Shown here: positions 60,514-64,000 of the stretch, one piece after another
Position numbering within the stretch: the stretch's first letter is position 1
How the letters are laid out: each line of letters opens with the position of its first letter
NCBI RefSeq assembly: GCF_004343255.1
Contig: NZ_SMDD01000002.1
Coordinates: forward strand, 616,001 to 680,000
Source of the DNA: Laceyella sacchari
GTDB taxonomy: Bacteria > Bacillota > Bacilli > Thermoactinomycetales > Thermoactinomycetaceae
Direction: 5' to 3'
DNA length: 64,000 nt
Made by a program: the position numbers and the translations under genes
The notes under the pieces: model-generated
The model's database searches: none
The model's input: only the letters and a program-made list of their open reading frames with translations
What the model was told of the DNA's origin: nothing

Positions 60514-62208
60514 GTGTCCTATCGGGCATTATATCGGGTATGGAGATCGCAACGTTTTGAAGACTTGGTTGGGCAAGAACATGTGACAAAAACGCTGAAA
60601 AACGCTTTGAAGGAAAAGCATCTTTCGCATGCTTACCTCTTCAATGGCCCACGGGGGACAGGGAAGACCAGTGCCGCCAGGATTTTGGCTAAAGCGGTTA
60701 ACTGTGTGCACGGCCCAGCACCTGAACCGTGCAATGAGTGCGAGGCGTGCAAGCGGATCACCGAGGGCGCGATGATGGACGTGGTGGAGATTGACGCCGC
60801 TTCCAACCGTGGAGTGGAAGAAATCCGCGAATTGCGGGATAAAGTGAAATATGCCCCGACGGAAGTTCGATACAAGGTGTACATCATCGACGAGGTTCAT
60901 ATGTTGACGACAGAGGCGTTCAATGCCTTGTTGAAGACATTGGAAGAACCTCCAGCGCACGTCATTTTCATTTTAGCTACGACGGAACCGCACAAACTCC
61001 CTCCGACGATCATTTCCCGTTGCCAGCGTTTCTCTTTCCGCCGCATTTCTTTTGAGCTGATTGTCGCCCATATGAAAGTAATCTGTGAGTCGATGGGAGT
61101 GTCCTATGACGACACAGCCCTGTACGCAGTGGCGCGAGCGGCGGACGGCGGCATGCGCGATGCCTTGAGCTTATTGGATCAGGCCCTGGCTTTTGCTGAA
61201 AACCGTCTGGACGAACAAGCTGTTTTGGCTGTGACCGGAGCCGTTTCCAAAGAAATCATGTTGCGCATGCTCCAAGCAGTGGTAGACGGCTCCGTTTCGG
61301 AAGCGCTGAAGGCGTTGGATGAAGCCGTCACGGGCGGGATGGAGCCGGAGAAGCTGATTCAGGATTTGATTCAGGCGGTTCGGGATGTCATGCTGTTTAA
61401 AACGGCACCGCAGTTGGATGTTGTCAAATCAAGCCTGGGATACAGTGATTTGCTTCCCCGTTTGGGCCAACAGTTGTCCATAGACCGTTTGACGCAGATG
61501 TTGGATTTGTTGCTCCATTACCAGCAGCAGATGAAATGGGTCGCCCATCCCCGGGTTGTGCTGGAAATGGCGATGCTTCGCCTCAGCGATACGGGTAGGC
61601 AGGAGCAGAAAGCGGTTGCTTCGGCTCCACTTGCCCAATTGGAAGAGCGGATTCGTGAGTTGGAGCAAGCCTTGCGCACGTTGCAAACGGTTCCCCCCGC
61701 ACCCGTTGAACGGGCAACGCCAGCTCCGGCAGCACATCCCAAACCTGCTGCCGCGGCCAAAAGCCAACCGCGGTTGACTGCTCTGACTGAACAGTGGGTC
61801 ACTTTGCTGTCTTCTGAGAAACTGAAAGAAATCAAGCGCGCTTGGCCGGAAGTGTTGTACCGGGTCAAAGAAGAGAAAATCATGGTGCATGCCTGGCTGG
61901 TGGACGGCGAAGTAGTGGGGGCGACAAAAGACACGGTTGTGTTGGCTTTCCGTAGCAAGATCCATTGCGAGACGGTGGAAAATAAGCACAAAGATTTGAT
62001 TCAGCAGGTAATGGCGCAAGTGTTTGGAACGCCAATGCGGTTGAAAACCATCATGATGCCGGAATGGCAGGAATTTGTGGCCCGCCATGGCAAACAACGG
62101 GAAACACAGCCGAATGAATCTGCGGAATCCGGCGGAGAAGATGATATTATTAAGAAGGCCATCGACTTGTTTGGTGAGCGATTGGTAAAGGTAATTGACC
62201 AAAACTAG
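60514..62208 (+). CDS. dnaX: DNA polymerase III subunit gamma/tau
   Basis: The 564-residue clamp-loader ATPase. It has Walker [10 protein letters not shown], the zinc-binding Cys set [16 protein letters not shown], Walker [10 protein letters not shown] and the arginine-finger motif ISRCQRF. A Pro/Ala-rich linker (about residues 400-435) leads to the tau-specific C-terminal part. GGAG lies eight bases before GTG 60514, which gives the usual [14 protein letters not shown] start; the TTG at 60481 does not. It is followed by ybaB and recR as in B. subtilis. Confidence 0.95.
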   Translation: MSYRALYRVWRSQRFEDLVGQEHVTKTLKNALKEKHLSHAYLFNGPRGTGKTSAARILAKAVNCVHGPAPEPCNECEACKRITEGAMMDVVEIDAASNRGVEEIRELRDKVKYAPTEVRYKVYIIDEVHMLTTEAFNALLKTLEEPPAHVIFILATTEPHKLPPTIISRCQRFSFRRISFELIVAHMKVICESMGVSYDDTALYAVARAADGGMRDALSLLDQALAFAENRLDEQAVLAVTGAVSKEIMLRMLQAVVDGSVSEALKALDEAVTGGMEPEKLIQDLIQAVRDVMLFKTAPQLDVVKSSLGYSDLLPRLGQQLSIDRLTQMLDLLLHYQQQMKWVAHPRVVLEMAMLRLSDTGRQEQKAVASAPLAQLEERIRELEQALRTLQTVPPAPVERATPAPAAHPKPAAAAKSQPRLTALTEQWVTLLSSEKLKEIKRAWPEVLYRVKEEKIMVHAWLVDGEVVGATKDTVVLAFRSKIHCETVENKHKDLIQQVMAQVFGTPMRLKTIMMPEWQEFVARHGKQRETQPNESAESGGEDDIIKKAIDLFGERLVKVIDQN

Positions 62209-62227
62209 TGTGGGAGGAACAGTCCTT

Positions 62228-62545
62228 ATGATGCGAAACAACATGAATCAAATGATGAAACAAGTAAAAAAAATGCAACAGGAAATGGCTAAAGCGCAAC
62301 AAGAACTGGAGCACAAAGAAGTTACCGGCACTGCAGGCGGCGGTGTGGTCAAAGTGACTGTGAACGGGCACAAACAGTTGCGGGGGATTGAAATCGCGCC
62401 GGAAGTGGTTGATCCCGATGACGTGGAAATGTTGCAAGATCTCATTACGGCCGCTTTTAATGATGCGATGAAGCAAGCTGACGAGTTGTTGGCGAAAGAT
62501 CTGGGTAAGTTTACTGGTGGAATGAACATTCCCGGACTGTTTTAG
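62228..62545 (+). CDS. YbaB/EbfC-family nucleoid-associated protein
   Basis: This 105-residue DNA-binding protein (YaaK in B. subtilis) has the family core [19 protein letters not shown] and [20 protein letters not shown]. It forms dimers that shape DNA and is linked to recombination with RecR. GGGAGG lies ten bases before ATG 62228; ATG 62231 is an alternative. It sits 19 bases after dnaX. Confidence 0.95.
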   Translation: MMRNNMNQMMKQVKKMQQEMAKAQQELEHKEVTGTAGGGVVKVTVNGHKQLRGIEIAPEVVDPDDVEMLQDLITAAFNDAMKQADELLAKDLGKFTGGMNIPGLF

Positions 62546-62567
62546 TAAAAGCTAGGGGTGGCGAACG

Positions 62568-63164
62568 TTGTATGTGCCTGAACCAATATCAAAACTGATC
62601 GAAGGATTCATGCGGTTGCCGGGGATTGGCCCCAAAACAGCGCAGAGATTGGCGTTTTACGTATTGACGATGGAAGAGGATGACGTGTTGGATTTGGCCA
62701 AAGCCTTGGTTCGGGCCAAACGCGATCTGCATACTTGTTCGGTCTGCGGAAATATTACTGATCATGACCCATGCTATATATGTTCGGATAAACAGCGGGA
62801 TCGGTCGGTCATTTGCGTGGTTCAGGACACCAAAGATTTGATGGCGATGGAACGCACGCGTGAGTTCAATGGGATGTACCATGTGTTGCATGGAGCGATT
62901 TCCCCCATCGAGGGAATCGGGCCCGAAGAATTAAAAATTCCTGAGTTGTTGAAGCGCTTGGAAGATGACAACGTGCAGGAATTGATCTTGGCGACCAACC
63001 CCAACATCGAGGGGGAAGCCACGGCCATGTATTTATCACGACTGATTAAGCCGTTTGGTTTAAAAGTGACGCGAATCGCGCATGGGTTGCCGGTTGGCGG
63101 CGATTTGGAGTATGCAGATGAGGTGACTCTGACCAAAGCTTTGGAAGGACGGCGTGAGGTTTAA
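62568..63164 (+). CDS. recR: Recombination mediator RecR
   Basis: The 198-residue protein helps load RecA with RecF and RecO. In order it has a helix-hairpin-helix ([18 protein letters not shown]), a four-Cys zinc finger ([16 protein letters not shown]), a Toprim domain ([16 protein letters not shown]) and the C-terminal [19 protein letters not shown]alker-B-like region. AGGGGTGG lies six bases before TTG 62568. Confidence 0.96.
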   Translation: MYVPEPISKLIEGFMRLPGIGPKTAQRLAFYVLTMEEDDVLDLAKALVRAKRDLHTCSVCGNITDHDPCYICSDKQRDRSVICVVQDTKDLMAMERTREFNGMYHVLHGAISPIEGIGPEELKIPELLKRLEDDNVQELILATNPNIEGEATAMYLSRLIKPFGLKVTRIAHGLPVGGDLEYADEVTLTKALEGRREV

Positions 63165-63187
63165 TCTGACAAGCCGATGCATATAGT

Positions 63188-63230
63188 AGAGCGACACTCT
63201 TTTTCAAAAAAGGGGGTCGCTCTTATTTTG
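63188..63230 (+). terminator. Terminator of the dnaX-ybaB-recR operon
   Basis: GAGCGAC (63189-63195) pairs with GTCGCTC (63216-63222), with an A/T-rich loop, then TTATTTTG. Confidence 0.8.
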
Positions 63231-63252
63231 TTAAAAAGCGGGTGAGTAGTGA

Positions 63253-64000
63253 TTGAGTGAGATGATAAGAACGGGTTGGAGGCGATTAAACCAACTTCGT
63301 CTGGGAGCGGCCTGGCTGTTATGCGCTTCGTTTTTTCTCATGGTTCCTCTTGAATTTTCACTGCTGGATTGGCAGCGGACGCCGCACGGTACGTGGTTGA
63401 TTGCACCGGTGGAACCCCTTTCTGCTGGGCAGATGGCGGTGCTTGCGGTGTGGGGAATCATTTTGATGGCTGGGAGCATGGTGTTTGTGTTGTGCGGCTG
63501 TCTATTCCGTTTTTCCCATGAGCGGAGGTTGCTGGGATCGGAGCTTGAAGCGAGGGATATTGTTTATTTTACGGCGTGGGTGCAAACCTTTCAGATCGCC
63601 TTGCCCCTGTTGCTTGTTTTGTTGCCCGAACAGGGGGAGACGGAAGCTTTGTCATTGTTGGCATCGTATTTTCCATTTATGTGGATATGTTTGGTGTCGC
63701 TATTTTTATTGCGGGGTAAATGGCGACAGATCGGTTGTGTCCCCGTGGATGCCGCCTTTTGGGTCAAGGTTCCCTTGGTCATCGTCGGATTGTATTTGTT
63801 TTTTGTGTTGGCGGTTGACCGCCATTTGACAGAATGGTTTGCTGATCTCTGCTCATTGGAACTGTCCTCGTGGCGTGAAGAAAGCATCAGCCGCGGTATA
63901 GAACAGGCGGGTCAAACGCATCCCGTCTTACTGCTTTTGCAGTGGATCACCATTGGGTTCATCGGGCCGATCGCGGAGGAAATCCTGTTTCGCGGGTATT
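63253..64000 (+). CDS. CPBP-family intramembrane metalloprotease, N-terminal part (runs off the window)
   Basis: About 249 codons of a membrane protein with five or more helices, ending at the window edge in GFIGPIAEEILFRGY. EExxFR is the first active-site motif of CPBP (CAAX protease and bacteriocin-processing) enzymes; the His motifs lie beyond the window. GGTGAG stands six bases before TTG 63253; ATG 63262 is an alternative. In B. subtilis yaaL and bofA follow recR, so the gene order differs here. Confidence 0.82.
   Translation, partial: MSEMIRTGWRRLNQLRLGAAWLLCASFFLMVPLEFSLLDWQRTPHGTWLIAPVEPLSAGQMAVLAVWGIILMAGSMVFVLCGCLFRFSHERRLLGSELEARDIVYFTAWVQTFQIALPLLLVLLPEQGETEALSLLASYFPFMWICLVSLFLLRGKWRQIGCVPVDAAFWVKVPLVIVGLYLFFVLAVDRHLTEWFADLCSLELSSWREESISRGIEQAGQTHPVLLLLQWITIGFIGPIAEEILFRGY

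Overview
The window is a chromosomal piece of a Gram-positive, endospore-forming member of the Bacillales. The evidence is strong GGAGG-type ribosome sites, frequent GTG and TTG starts, spo0M, GlnJ/GlnL-type and Spo-type kinases, a large Bacillus-type SRP RNA, and the B. subtilis-like block dnaX-ybaB-recR. The Cas12b locus, InhA-like and clostripain-like secreted proteases and moderately GC-rich core genes would fit a thermophilic Thermoactinomycetaceae (Laceyella-like) genome. That genus-level guess is inference only.

Layout. (1) 1-4.2 kb: a type V-B CRISPR-Cas locus, all on the + strand: the C-terminal part of Cas12b, a Cas4-Cas1 fusion, Cas2, a predicted tracrRNA with its own promoter and terminator, and an array of 11 repeats and 10 spacers. 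(2) 4.3-19.9 kb: a PepSY membrane protein, an M6 metalloprotease, an FHA-winged-helix regulator, a flavodoxin-fold oxidoreductase, a two-component system with a small membrane protein, asparagine synthetase, Spo0M, a TetR/YhgE-Pip pair and a poly-gamma-glutamate hydrolase. (3) 20.1-23.3 kb: a zinc uptake operon znuA-znuC-znuB-zur behind a clear Zur box. (4) 23.6-28.4 kb: a TldD/PmbA-family protein, tadA, a GlnJ/GlnL-like two-component system and a small membrane protein. (5) 28.4-33.8 kb: tRNA-Ser(CGA), followed by an AT-rich accessory island of a truncated integrase, a phage-type regulator, small secreted and membrane proteins, a fragment of a lasso-cyclase-like asparagine synthase, and a decayed set of polymorphic-toxin tips and immunity genes. 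(6) 33.4-52.3 kb: DUF1259 and DUF1036 proteins, an RND exporter with a coiled-coil insertion, an amidase_6 lipoprotein, a CarD regulator, a cold-shock protein, GlpQ, a MarR-controlled EmrA-EmrA-EmrB exporter, a second two-component system and a C11 protease. (7) 52.3-64 kb: thrC-thrB, a DnaA-box cluster, an HD phosphohydrolase, a very acidic 44-residue protein, an ArsB/NhaD transporter, SRP RNA, a PAS sensor kinase, dnaX, ybaB, recR and the start of a CPBP protease.

How the parts work together. The first 4.2 kb is a self-contained adaptive immune module. Its predicted tracrRNA matches the repeat in two separate places, as in characterised Cas12b systems. The zinc operon is a closed feedback loop in which Zur represses its own transporter and itself. 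The MarR, TetR and three OmpR- or GlnL-type signalling units each sit beside their probable output genes. The island after tRNA-Ser looks like a landing site where mobile DNA and inter-bacterial toxin cassettes arrived and decayed, leaving orphan immunity genes. A roughly 113-bp dispersed repeat occurs once in the core and once inside a broken immunity gene of the island. All start sites were chosen by ribosome-site spacing read by eye. No database search was run.
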